NCBI RefSeq assembly: GCF_019966575.1
Contig: NZ_JAINFK010000004.1
Coordinates: 387,681 to 451,680, forward strand
Direction of reading: 5' to 3'
Length of the DNA stretch: 64,000 nt
Source: Oricola cellulosilytica
GTDB lineage: Bacteria > Pseudomonadota > Alphaproteobacteria > Rhizobiales > Rhizobiaceae
The translations under genes were made by a program, and so were the position numbers. Below are positions 16,572-24,982 of this stretch, one piece after another (positions within the stretch are counted from its first letter, which is position 1; every line of letters begins with the position of its first letter). The notes under the pieces are model-generated. The model searched no databases and had not been told where the DNA came from. It was given only the letters and a program-made list of their open reading frames with translations.

Positions 16572-17435
16572 TTAGGGTTGCTTGCGTTCCCGCTGCACAA
16601 CGACGCTGAGAAGCGCAAGCAACCCTGAGCCGAGCATCAGAAAAACCGACACCGCGTTCAAGACCGGGGTCGAGCCTACCTTCACCATCCGGTCGTACAT
16701 GGTGATGGTGAGCGGAGCGTCTGACCCAACCAGCATCAGCGTCGTGTTGAAGTTTTCGAACGATACGAGAAACGCGACGACGAATGCCGAGAACATCGCC
16801 GGCGCGAGATATGGCAGCGTCACCGTTGCAAGGACACGCACGCGCGTCGCGCCGAGGTTGAGCGCCGCCTCCTCAAGGGCGATATCGAACTTGCGCAGCC
16901 GCGCCGCAATGACCAGCGAAGTAATCGTCGTCAGAAACGAAAACTGGCCGAGGATCACGAGAAAAAGGCCCGGACGCAACATGTCCCAGTCCCAACTCAT
17001 GGTTTCTTCGACCCCGTTGGCGACGATCGAAGCGAATACGAGAATCGAGATTCCGAGGATCACGCCCGGGATGACCAGAGGAACGATCATGAGCACGTGC
17101 AAAGCGGCCTTGAACGGGAATTCCTTTCGCTCGAACAAAAATGCGTTGCACGTCCCTGCCGCGACCGACAGAGCCGAGACGATCAGGCCGACATAAAGAG
17201 AGACTTCCAGACCGCGCAGCAGGCGGCGGTCGTAGAACATCCCGAGCTTCGGCTCGGTGTCGTTGAAGAACCAGTCGAGCGTAAATCCGTTCCAGGGAAG
17301 CGAGGGAAACAGCGAATCGTTGAATGCGAAGACCCCGGCGGCCGTCAGTGGTGCCGCCAGATAGATGAAAAAGGCGAACATGTAGCCGCCATAAACCCAC
17401 CGCAGAAAGGGAGACTGGGGAGCAGCGACGTTCAT
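16572..17435 (-). CDS. spermidine/putrescine-type ABC permease (PotC-like)
   Basis: A 287-residue inner-membrane permease with about six membrane segments (for example MFAFFIYLAAPLTAAGVFAF and VLMIVPLVIPGVILGISILV) and a cytoplasmic coupling loop in LEEAALNLGATRVRVLATVTLP. The EAA-like motif and length match PotC/YdcV permeases. It is the last gene of the second leftward operon and starts 3 bp after the other permease gene ends, so the two form a heterodimer. No hairpin terminator was found just downstream. Confidence 0.9.
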   Translation of the reverse strand: MNVAAPQSPFLRWVYGGYMFAFFIYLAAPLTAAGVFAFNDSLFPSLPWNGFTLDWFFNDTEPKLGMFYDRRLLRGLEVSLYVGLIVSALSVAAGTCNAFLFERKEFPFKAALHVLMIVPLVIPGVILGISILVFASIVANGVEETMSWDWDMLRPGLFLVILGQFSFLTTITSLVIAARLRKFDIALEEAALNLGATRVRVLATVTLPYLAPAMFSAFVVAFLVSFENFNTTLMLVGSDAPLTITMYDRMVKVGSTPVLNAVSVFLMLGSGLLALLSVVVQRERKQP

Positions 17436-17438
17436 TGT

Positions 17439-18308
17439 CTACTCCTTGGCGACCGTGTTGGCGAGACTCTGACCGGTCAGCCGAAGGCCAAGCCAGACGA
17501 CGAAAGACGTGAAACCGAGCAGCAGAACGCCGAATGTGGCGCCCGATTCCCAATTATAGCGCGTGATGAACTGGTCATAGATTTGCTCGGTGAACCAGCT
17601 GGAATTCTTGCCGCCGAGCAGGATCGGCGTCAGGTAGCTTCCCGCCGTAAGCATGAAGGTAATGATGCAACCGGCCACGATCCCCGGCATAGCATACGGA
17701 ACCACAATCCGGCGAAAGACGGTGACACGGCTTCCGCCGAGATTGTAGCCTGCCTCGAGCAGCGAATTGTCCATGCCGTCAAGTGTCGAAAATAGCGGTA
17801 CGATCATGAACAGCACGACGGTGTAAACAAGGCCGATCACCACGGTGACGTCATTGTAAAGCAGTTCCACCGGCCCGGAGATAAGTCCGGCCGTCTGCAA
17901 CATGCCAGAAACGACCCCCGTCTCCCGCAACAACACGATCCATCCGAAAGCTCGCACGAGATCAGAAACCCAAAGCGGTATCAGGCACAGCAGGAACAGC
18001 GCTGCGCGTGACCGCTGCTGGGCGATCTTCGCGATGTAATAAGCGACAGGAAACCCGACCAATAACGCCAGCGCAGTGACCAGAATTGACATCCACGCGG
18101 TGCGAAGGAGCGTGTTCCAGTAGATCGGCTCGTTGATGAAATCGATATAGTTCGCAAGCCCGAGTTCGTATTCGCGCGGTCCCACCTTCTCGCGCAGCGA
18201 GATGTAGCCGATCCCCAGTTGCGGGAGAACGATCAACAACCCGATCCATAAAACGAAGGGAGTCATGAGAAGGATCAGGGACAGTTTGCTGGCGTCGGAA
18301 CGAAACAT
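17439..18308 (-). CDS. spermidine/putrescine-type ABC permease (PotB-like)
   Basis: A 289-residue permease with six hydrophobic segments, starting with LILLMTPFVLWIGLLIVLPQ. Its EAA loop is in LLEAGYNLGGSRVTVFRRIVVP and the conserved LVRAFGWIVLL segment is typical of PotB proteins. It lies 9 bp downstream of the ATPase gene and 3 bp upstream of the PotC-like gene. With those partners it forms the membrane channel for an unknown cationic or amino-containing solute. Confidence 0.9.
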   Translation of the reverse strand: MFRSDASKLSLILLMTPFVLWIGLLIVLPQLGIGYISLREKVGPREYELGLANYIDFINEPIYWNTLLRTAWMSILVTALALLVGFPVAYYIAKIAQQRSRAALFLLCLIPLWVSDLVRAFGWIVLLRETGVVSGMLQTAGLISGPVELLYNDVTVVIGLVYTVVLFMIVPLFSTLDGMDNSLLEAGYNLGGSRVTVFRRIVVPYAMPGIVAGCIITFMLTAGSYLTPILLGGKNSSWFTEQIYDQFITRYNWESGATFGVLLLGFTSFVVWLGLRLTGQSLANTVAKE

Positions 18309-18317
18309 GCGGACGGC

Positions 18318-19391
18318 CTACCTTGCCGCTGCGAAGCAACGGCCACGCTCCCGTGCCCAGCCGATTTCCACGTCGTCGCCGGCTGACAAGCCGCCGCCGC
18401 CGTCCATGACCGGATAGTTCACCTCAATGAGTTCGCCGTCCGCGATCCGCACAAGAATTCGGCTGTTCGCACCGTTGAACAACAGGCTGTCCACCTTTCC
18501 GCGCAGGCTGTTTCCGTTCTCGGGTACCCCCAGTTCGATTGCCTCCGGCCGCACGAAAACATCCACTTCGACACCTTCTGCGACATCCTCCCCGCTCGCG
18601 GCTGCTACGATCTCGCCAGCTGCGGTCTGCACCTTTGCGGCGCCGTCAGCGATGGAGACGACCCTGCCCTTCCAGCGATTGGTATCGCCTACAAAGCCAG
18701 CGACAAAACCCGATGCCGGAGAGTGATAGAGTTCCTGCGGCGTGCCAATCTGTTCGAAGCGCCCGGCGTTCATGACCGCAACGTTGTCGGACATTACGAG
18801 CGCTTCCGACTGGTCGTGCGTAATGTAAAGGAATGTCGTGTCGAACTGGTGCTGCAGCAGCTTCAGTTCGATCTTCATGCGCTCCCGTAATTTGAGGTCC
18901 AGCGCGCCCAGCGGCTCGTCCAGCAGCAGGACATCGGGCTCCAGGACCATGCACCGGGCGATCGCGATCCGCTGCTTTTGCCCTCCCGAAAGCTGCGCAA
19001 CTTCCTTTTCCTCCACCCCTGGCAATCCGATGCGTTCCAGAACGGCGGCGACCTTGTGGGCGATATCCGCCTTCGGCTCCCCCCGGCACCGCAGACCATA
19101 GGCGATATTCTCGCCGACATTCATCATCGGGAACAGGGCCAGATGCTGGAACACCATCTTCACGTTGCGCTTGTTCGGAGGCGTAGCGAGGACGGAGTTG
19201 CCCTTGATCTTGATATCGCCCTTACTCGGATTCTCGAATCCGGCGATCATCCGCATCAGGGTCGTCTTCCCGCAACCTGAAGGCCCGAGGATAGAAAAGA
19301 AGGATCCGCTCGGAACGGCGAACGAAACGTCGTTGACCGCTGTGAAATTTCCGAACCGTTTGGTCAGACCGTCGCATTGTAAATCGTCCAT
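18318..19391 (-). CDS. spermidine/putrescine-type ABC ATPase (PotA-like)
   Basis: A 357-residue ABC ATPase. Walker A GPSGCGKTT is at about 37-45, the signature LSGGQKQRIA near 137 and Walker B LLLDEPLGALD near 157, with a switch His in YITHDQSEAL. A C-terminal TOBE domain of about 110 residues (from around FVGDTNRWKGRV) is the hallmark of PotA/MalK-type ATPases. It stands between the binding-protein gene and the two permease genes of the same operon. Confidence 0.93.
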   Translation of the reverse strand: MDDLQCDGLTKRFGNFTAVNDVSFAVPSGSFFSILGPSGCGKTTLMRMIAGFENPSKGDIKIKGNSVLATPPNKRNVKMVFQHLALFPMMNVGENIAYGLRCRGEPKADIAHKVAAVLERIGLPGVEEKEVAQLSGGQKQRIAIARCMVLEPDVLLLDEPLGALDLKLRERMKIELKLLQHQFDTTFLYITHDQSEALVMSDNVAVMNAGRFEQIGTPQELYHSPASGFVAGFVGDTNRWKGRVVSIADGAAKVQTAAGEIVAAASGEDVAEGVEVDVFVRPEAIELGVPENGNSLRGKVDSLLFNGANSRILVRIADGELIEVNYPVMDGGGGLSAGDDVEIGWARERGRCFAAAR

Positions 19392-19442
19392 GAAATGCCC
19401 GTGTCATCGCCCAATCGGGCACCTGCGCGTCGTATGCGGAAT

Positions 19443-19464
19443 TGGGGGAGCCTGAGCTCCCCCA
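19443..19464 (-). terminator. GC-rich hairpin after the binding-protein gene
   Basis: A perfect 9-bp inverted repeat, TGGGGGAGC then CTGA then GCTCCCCCA, lies 26 bp downstream of the binding-protein stop and upstream of the ATPase gene. There is no T-run after it. In binding-protein-dependent operons such a hairpin commonly acts as a partial terminator or 3' mRNA stabiliser, so that more binding protein than ATPase is made. That role is inferred here. Confidence 0.6.
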
Positions 19465-19489
19465 GCTGAATGCGTCATCGCAACTTGGA

Positions 19490-20572
19490 TCAGCCGCCCG
19501 TGGCCGCCTTGATCCGCTCAAGCGCCTTGCCCTCCATGTCCTCGACGCCGGCGGGAATGTTCGCGAAGAATTTCAGGTTGGCAATGTCCTCGTCATCGAA
19601 CGCCGCCTGCACGGCCGCCTTCTTGTCTTCGGGAAGGAGATCGATGCCGCCGTTCACGGCTGCGATCGCCCCGGTTGATGCCGACATCATCGTCACGATT
19701 TCCGGCTGCAGAACGAAGTTGATCCACTTGTAGGCTGCATCGTCCGCCTCGCCCTTGCGCGGGATCGTGAATGTGTCGATCCAGGCCAGCGCACCGGTTT
19801 CCGGCGGAATGAACACGATGTTCTGATTCTCGCCATAGAGCTTGTAAGCGGTAGAGTCCCACGTCTCGGACGCGATGACTTCGCCCGAAAGCATCAGGCT
19901 GGAGAGGTCGTCGCCACCCTGCCAGTAGGTCTTTATGTTGTCCTTGCAGGCAATGAGCTTTTCGGTCACCTCATCAAGTATGTTCTGGTACTCGTCAAGA
20001 TCGGCATAAGCCGCGAACGGATCCTTGCCCATCGCGAAAGCCGTGCCGAGAAGAATGGTCCGCTTCAGACGCATGGACGTGCGTCCCTTGTATTGCGGGT
20101 CGCAAAGATCGTCCCAGCTGTTAAAGTCGGGCGCCTTCGTGATGTCGGCCATCAGGCCGGATGTGCCCCACTGGTGCGGAACGGCATAGACCTCCCCGTC
20201 GATCGTCGTGTTCGCTTTCACACCGGCGAGCAGGTTCGGGTCCATGTTCGACGTGTCGATCTGCGAGAGGTCCAGTGGTTTGTAGATGTCGTATTCAAGC
20301 TGTGCCGCATAGATGCGGTCATGGCTTGGCTGCGCGAGATCGTATCCGGCACCACCGGTGGCGCGCAGTTTGGCGATCATTTCCTCGTTGTTGGAGAAGG
20401 TCACCTCGACCTTGATGTCCGGGTATTTTTCCTCGAACATCTCGATCACCTTGTCCGGCGCGTAGCTGCCCCAGGTAAGGATGCGAAGCGTTGTCTCCGC
20501 CTGAGCGGTCGCTCCTCCAAATACCATCGCCATCGCAGTGGTTGCGATCAGCGTTCTTCCCAGTTTTCTCAT
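19490..20572 (-). CDS. PotD/PotF-like periplasmic substrate-binding protein
   Basis: A 360-residue extracellular solute-binding protein of the spermidine/putrescine family. The ATG at 20572 is chosen because GGGAGAGAAG lies directly upstream and the protein then opens with a signal peptide (MRKLGRTLIATTAMAMVFGG, cleavage after ATAQA). The mature part starts with LRILTWGSYAPDKVIEMFEEKYP, characteristic of PotD/PotF proteins. The position between the FAD oxidase and ATPase genes shows it feeds the same importer. The 227 bp upstream (20573-20799) shows no gene. Confidence 0.92.
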   Translation of the reverse strand: MRKLGRTLIATTAMAMVFGGATAQAETTLRILTWGSYAPDKVIEMFEEKYPDIKVEVTFSNNEEMIAKLRATGGAGYDLAQPSHDRIYAAQLEYDIYKPLDLSQIDTSNMDPNLLAGVKANTTIDGEVYAVPHQWGTSGLMADITKAPDFNSWDDLCDPQYKGRTSMRLKRTILLGTAFAMGKDPFAAYADLDEYQNILDEVTEKLIACKDNIKTYWQGGDDLSSLMLSGEVIASETWDSTAYKLYGENQNIVFIPPETGALAWIDTFTIPRKGEADDAAYKWINFVLQPEIVTMMSASTGAIAAVNGGIDLLPEDKKAAVQAAFDDEDIANLKFFANIPAGVEDMEGKALERIKAATGG

Positions 20573-20799
20573 CTTCTCTCTCCCTGATTGCCGGAAAGTC
20601 GTCCACATTTCGGCATCGACGAAACCCGTCCGGCGACCGGGCAACTCCGCCGTTTTACTCTTGAGCGCCGAACGGACTTCCTTGCGCACAAGATAATCAG
20701 ATGGACCGCGCGGACAGGTCCATTCTATGCAACTTAGGGTGCCAATGGGCTCCGTAAGTCACGGATAACCTTCGAATTCTTGCCCCTTTTTTTCTGCCC

Positions 20800-22104
20800 T
20801 TACAAGTTCAAACTGTCTAGCAAGCGGTAGTAGCGCACGACCGGCGCGAGGAACCACGGCCTGCCTGCATAAAGCGGCCGCGTCTCGAACTTCGGCTCCT
20901 GAAACGCGGTTGCGCCCTGCGGGTCCCCCACAACGCGCAATCCGCTACGCATGCCCAAGTAACTCGCCATACCAACGCCGGACCCGCAATAACCCATCGC
21001 ATAATGCAAGCCATCCTGACTCCCCGTATGTGCCAGCGCGTCGAAGGTGTAGGCAACGTAGCCCATCCAGGAATGTGACACACGCGTCCCGGTCAATTGT
21101 GGGAAAACGCGGATCATTGCATCGCGGAGCAGCGGAGCACTGCGCACAGGGTCGGTCTCGCCGAGGCTGACCCGCCCCCCGAAAAGGATTCGCCGCCGGT
21201 CGGGTGATGCACGATAATAGTAAACGACGCGGCGCGTGTCAGATACGATGCGGTTGCGGGGGATAAGTTCGTCGATGAGGGATTCCGGCAATTCCTCGGT
21301 CGCGATGACATAGCTCCCGATCGGGATCACGCGCCGCTGATGCCACGGCGAAAGCGGGCCGGAGTATCCGTTCGTGGCGATCACCACGTCACGGGCCCTG
21401 ATCTCGCCGCGCTCCGTAGCCACCATGAATCCATCGCCCGTGCGAGCGATGTCGGTGACAGCGCAATTGGCGGCGACAGACGCACCCGTCTCGATCACCC
21501 GCGCAAGCAGCCCAGCGTGATATTTGCCGGGGTCGAGCGAGGCATGGTCCTCGTAAACGACGCCACCGTGATAGACGTCTGTGCCGATCTCGCTGTGCTG
21601 ATCGTCGCGTGAAACGACGTGACAGGGAACACTCACTCCTGCCGGTTGGTTCGCAACCATCGCCACAAGCGCCCGGAACCTGGCTGCGTTGTGCGCAGCA
21701 TGGAAGCGCCCGACCACCCTGAAATCGCAATCGATCCCTTCATCCGCGATGAACCGCTCGATCCATTTCAGCGACAGCCTGCCCTCTCTTAGAAGCCGGG
21801 ACGCCGTCTCTTCGCCATGCCGCTTGGCCAGTTCGGAAAAGCCGGGTTTCACGCTGGTGCTAATCTGCCCGCCATTGCGAGTGCTGCACCCGGCACCGGC
21901 TGCATCAGCGTCGAATACAATGACGCTCCTCCCGGTTCTCGCGATCTGCAGCGCAGCGTGAAGTCCCGTATATCCCGCGCCGACCACAACCGCATCGGCA
22001 TGACCCGGAATCGTTTCGAGTTTCACGCTCGATGGCGGAGACGCAACCCACCAATAGGGGGTTGGGGAGAAGTCGTCAGTAAAGATGCCCCCGCCGACGG
22101 ACAT
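20800..22104 (-). CDS. DAO-type FAD-dependent oxidoreductase (PuuB-like)
   Basis: A 434-residue flavoenzyme. The FAD-binding motif VVVGAGYTGLHAALQIARTG lies near residues 38-57, with the acidic ribose ligand in VIVFDADAAG and the CSTRNGGQIS segment typical of gamma-glutamylputrescine oxidase and related glycine-oxidase-like proteins. These oxidise an amine to an imine and reduce oxygen to peroxide. It starts only 1 bp past the end of the enolase-superfamily gene and is followed by the Pot-like importer, so it most likely deaminates the imported compound. The substrate is not established. Confidence 0.85.
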   Translation of the reverse strand: MSVGGGIFTDDFSPTPYWWVASPPSSVKLETIPGHADAVVVGAGYTGLHAALQIARTGRSVIVFDADAAGAGCSTRNGGQISTSVKPGFSELAKRHGEETASRLLREGRLSLKWIERFIADEGIDCDFRVVGRFHAAHNAARFRALVAMVANQPAGVSVPCHVVSRDDQHSEIGTDVYHGGVVYEDHASLDPGKYHAGLLARVIETGASVAANCAVTDIARTGDGFMVATERGEIRARDVVIATNGYSGPLSPWHQRRVIPIGSYVIATEELPESLIDELIPRNRIVSDTRRVVYYYRASPDRRRILFGGRVSLGETDPVRSAPLLRDAMIRVFPQLTGTRVSHSWMGYVAYTFDALAHTGSQDGLHYAMGYCGSGVGMASYLGMRSGLRVVGDPQGATAFQEPKFETRPLYAGRPWFLAPVVRYYRLLDSLNL

Positions 22105-22105
22105 C

Positions 22106-23209
22106 TCAAGATGCCTCGCTTACTTGGTATCCGGACTTTGCAAGCCACTCCGGATGAATCTCCACACCCCAACCCGGCGCATCAGTAACCGTCGCCTGAC
22201 CATCAATGATTCCATAGGGATCGTTGCTGAAAAGACCTTGTTGCCAAGGATAGTAATCAGCGCCCTCGATGGAGAATTCCAGATATTTCCCGGCGTTCGG
22301 AATGGCTCTGAGAAGATGCATTGTGAACAGGGTAACAAGCGACAGGTTTGCGCAGTGCGGCGTGACCGGCAGACCGGCTGCCTCCGCCATACGGCAGACG
22401 CGAAGCGTACGGGCGATGCCCCCGAGATAGCAGACGTCAGGCTGCACGATGTCGACAGCGCGCATCTCGATCATCCGGCGCCATGTCGGCAAGTCGCAAT
22501 CCTGCTCCCCGCCCGTCACGTCGATCTCGAGAGCGTCGGATACCTGCTTTGTTTGCTCCAGCTCCCAGTAGGGACAGGGTTCCTCGTAATGAACCAGCCC
22601 ATTTGCCTCCATGATCCGTCCGACCTCGATGGCCCGTTCAGGCGAGTAGCAGGAGTTGGCATCGGCAAGCAGATCGGCATCTTCGCCCAGTGCCTTCGCT
22701 ATCGCTGGAATGATCTCCTCGGTACGGCCCGGCCACTCATCCCGGTTGCGCCCGACCTCCGATCCAACGCGAAACTTGAATGCGTCAAACCCGTACGTGT
22801 CGCGCAGCCGCAAGAACCGCTCAGTCTCTTCCTTCGGCGTAATGTCGCGCTTCATCGAGGATGCGTAGGCGCGCAAAGGGCCCGGCGTTCCGCCCAACAA
22901 CTCCGTCACGGATTTACCCGCGTGCTTTCCACGGAGATCCCAGATCGCTGTGTCGAGCCCAGCCATCGCACGCCGGAGATAGGAGCCCGGAAATTTGTGC
23001 TCGCGCTCGGCAATCAGATCGAGATGGTCGTCAAGATCGGTAATATCGACACCAAGGGTCCATGGCGCGACCTGACGATGTAGAATCATTGCGGTGATGT
23101 CGGATTGATAGGTCGAAACCTGCCCCCATCCCGTAGCCCCTGTCTCGTCGGTAACCCTGACAAAGCCCACAAACTCATTGGCGAACGACTCGATGCGCGT
23201 GATTTTCAT
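22106..23209 (-). CDS. enolase-superfamily enzyme (mandelate racemase/muconate lactonizing type)
   Basis: A 367-residue enzyme with the expected two domains. Likely catalytic and metal residues are Lys145 (in AFKFRVG), metal ligands Asp183 (LADANS), Glu209 (YEEPCP) and Glu235 (TGGEQD), and the Asp258/His285 pair (VQPDVC and TPHCANLS). This set places it in the mandelate-racemase subgroup, whose members dehydrate or epimerise sugar acids or amino acid derivatives. It is the first gene of the second leftward operon, divergent from the MocR regulator. No specific substrate can be assigned. Confidence 0.87.
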   Translation of the reverse strand: MKITRIESFANEFVGFVRVTDETGATGWGQVSTYQSDITAMILHRQVAPWTLGVDITDLDDHLDLIAEREHKFPGSYLRRAMAGLDTAIWDLRGKHAGKSVTELLGGTPGPLRAYASSMKRDITPKEETERFLRLRDTYGFDAFKFRVGSEVGRNRDEWPGRTEEIIPAIAKALGEDADLLADANSCYSPERAIEVGRIMEANGLVHYEEPCPYWELEQTKQVSDALEIDVTGGEQDCDLPTWRRMIEMRAVDIVQPDVCYLGGIARTLRVCRMAEAAGLPVTPHCANLSLVTLFTMHLLRAIPNAGKYLEFSIEGADYYPWQQGLFSNDPYGIIDGQATVTDAPGWGVEIHPEWLAKSGYQVSEAS

Positions 23210-23319
23210 GAGCGTCCGCTCGCACGTCTTCTTGTTGCCCTTGGCGGCTGATCACGATCTTTCGCGGAGCCGATGTGACTGCTGGAACGCCGCGGAGTGT
23301 GCCGCAAATTGGCTGGCGC

Positions 23320-23352
23320 TTAAGGGCCATTTTGTAATACTTTACGGTCCAG
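23320..23352. promoter_or_regulatory. candidate MocR operator: direct repeat with 22-bp period
   Basis: Read on the minus strand, CTGGACCGTAA (23352-23342) and ATGGCCCTTAA (23330-23320) agree at 8 of 11 positions and start 22 bp apart, about two helical turns. They lie in the 180-bp gap between the divergent MocR and enolase-superfamily genes. The first copy resembles the CTGGAC-type repeats I recall for the MocR protein TauR. A TAATAC box at 23335-23340 between the repeats could be a -10 element. Function is inferred. Confidence 0.5.
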
Positions 23353-23389
23353 TCATCGCGCAGACACGCCGTCGAGCTGGGAGGGAACG

Positions 23390-24982
23390 ATGGTAAAGCA
23401 CTCCGGGGGCGCCTTGCTGCCGTCTCTCAGCGTCGACAGGGAATTGCCCACGTCGATAAGCGCGCAACTTGCGGCTGCGCTTCGCGATCTCATTCTCTCA
23501 GGCGCCTTGCAGCCAGGCGAGCGTCTTCCCTCCAGCCGCACCCTCGCGCGTGATCAAGGCGTATCGCGCACCACCGCCGTGAATGTCTATGACAAGTTGA
23601 CGGCAGAAGGTCTGATTGAGTCACGAGTAGGGGCGGGCGCGTATGTAAGCGATGCCCTTGAACAAGGGGGCGCCGCCGTTCCACCAGTCTCCACCCGGAA
23701 TGCGGCCGCACTGTCAGGTGTCCGGCCGCGTCTGGCCCAACTCAGCAGCGACGCCTCCGAGCAGTATTTTCCCCGGATCGACCATCCGGAAAAGCCCCGC
23801 AGTTTCATTACCGGAACGCCCGCCTATGACGCTTTCCCGGTTGCCCTATGGGCGCGACTGACCGCCCGCTACTGGCGACAGGCGCGCAGCACCATCATGC
23901 GCTATCCGGACGCCGATGGCTTGATGGACTTGCGCAAAGCGGTCGCGAGCCACCTGCGGGCAAACCGGGGGATCCTGTGTTCGCCGGAAGAGATATTCAT
24001 TTTCAATGGCGCCCAGGACGCCTTCAATCGAATCGGCGCAATGCTACTCGATCCGGGCGACACCGTCTGGTTCGAAAACCCCGGACCGATCGGGGCCCGC
24101 AACAGTCTCATCTCCGCCGGTGCCAAGCTTGTGCCGCTTCCGATCGACGATGAAGGAATCGACGTCGCCACCGGATTACTGAAGGCGCCCGATTTCCGTC
24201 TCGCGTTCGTAACGCCTGCACATCAGCATCCGCTCGGCGTCACCATGAGCCTACGCCGGCGTTTCGAACTCCTGCGCGCAGCAGATCAAGCAGGCGCCTG
24301 GATTGTCGAGGACGATTATGTCGGTGAATTCCATTACGCTGGACGGCCCGTCCCGACCCTCAAGAATGTCGATACCTCCGGCCGTGTGATTTACGTCGGC
24401 ACCTTCTCAAAGACACTTTTTCCCGCCCTTCGTCTCGGCTTCGTCGTAGCACCGCCTGAACTTGTCGACGTATTTCACCGGATCGCGGGGGCGACCATGC
24501 AGGGCGCACCAACCGAGATGCAGTCGGTCGTCGCGAGCTTCATCGAGGAAGGACACTTCGCCGCACATATCCGCCGCATGCGACGCATATACGGCGAGAG
24601 GCGGAAAGCCCTCATGGAAGCCGCGAATGACCATCTTCCCGGTCTCCTTACGGTCAAAGCAACCGATACCGGACTCCATGCATTCGGCGAACTCGCGCCG
24701 CATTTCGACGAGAACGAAGTTTCACACCGGGCCGCAGTGCTGGGGCTTCTGGCATCACCGGTAAGCCGGTTTGCAATCGGCGACGTGAAACAGCAAGGCC
24801 TTATTCTGGGCTTTAGCGGGGTCCCGCCCCGGGAGATCGACGCCGGCGTAACAACTCTCGCCGAACTGTTGCGAGAGATGAACGATCAAGAAGGCGCTCG
24901 TCCGGAAAGCAGCGCCGCTATCCCGCATCCTCCAGCACCAAGGCGGCCCCCCGAGCCCCAACCATCATTGTCGGTGCGTTGA
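23390..24982 (+). CDS. MocR/PdxR-type GntR-family regulator with aminotransferase domain
   Basis: A 530-residue regulator combining an N-terminal GntR winged helix (about 20-88, including SSRTLARDQGVSRTTAVNVY) with a class I aminotransferase-like domain. The PLP-binding lysine is Lys341 in GTFSKTLFPALRLG, preceded by the cofactor Asp region VEDDYVGEF near 307, so PLP binding should be intact. Such proteins sense PLP or an amino compound that reacts with it. The start has GGGAGGG six bases upstream. It is divergent from the enolase/DAO/ABC operon, its probable target. Its 3' end overlaps the convergent GMC oxidoreductase gene by 65 bp, and the C-terminal residues are Pro-rich. Confidence 0.92.
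   Translation: MVKHSGGALLPSLSVDRELPTSISAQLAAALRDLILSGALQPGERLPSSRTLARDQGVSRTTAVNVYDKLTAEGLIESRVGAGAYVSDALEQGGAAVPPVSTRNAAALSGVRPRLAQLSSDASEQYFPRIDHPEKPRSFITGTPAYDAFPVALWARLTARYWRQARSTIMRYPDADGLMDLRKAVASHLRANRGILCSPEEIFIFNGAQDAFNRIGAMLLDPGDTVWFENPGPIGARNSLISAGAKLVPLPIDDEGIDVATGLLKAPDFRLAFVTPAHQHPLGVTMSLRRRFELLRAADQAGAWIVEDDYVGEFHYAGRPVPTLKNVDTSGRVIYVGTFSKTLFPALRLGFVVAPPELVDVFHRIAGATMQGAPTEMQSVVASFIEEGHFAAHIRRMRRIYGERRKALMEAANDHLPGLLTVKATDTGLHAFGELAPHFDENEVSHRAAVLGLLASPVSRFAIGDVKQQGLILGFSGVPPREIDAGVTTLAELLREMNDQEGARPESSAAIPHPPAPRRPPEPQPSLSVR

Noticed and set aside
22085-23083. 332-codon plus-strand frame opposite the enolase-superfamily gene
   Set aside because: The minus-strand gene has a full set of active-site residues, and the plus frame has no motif.
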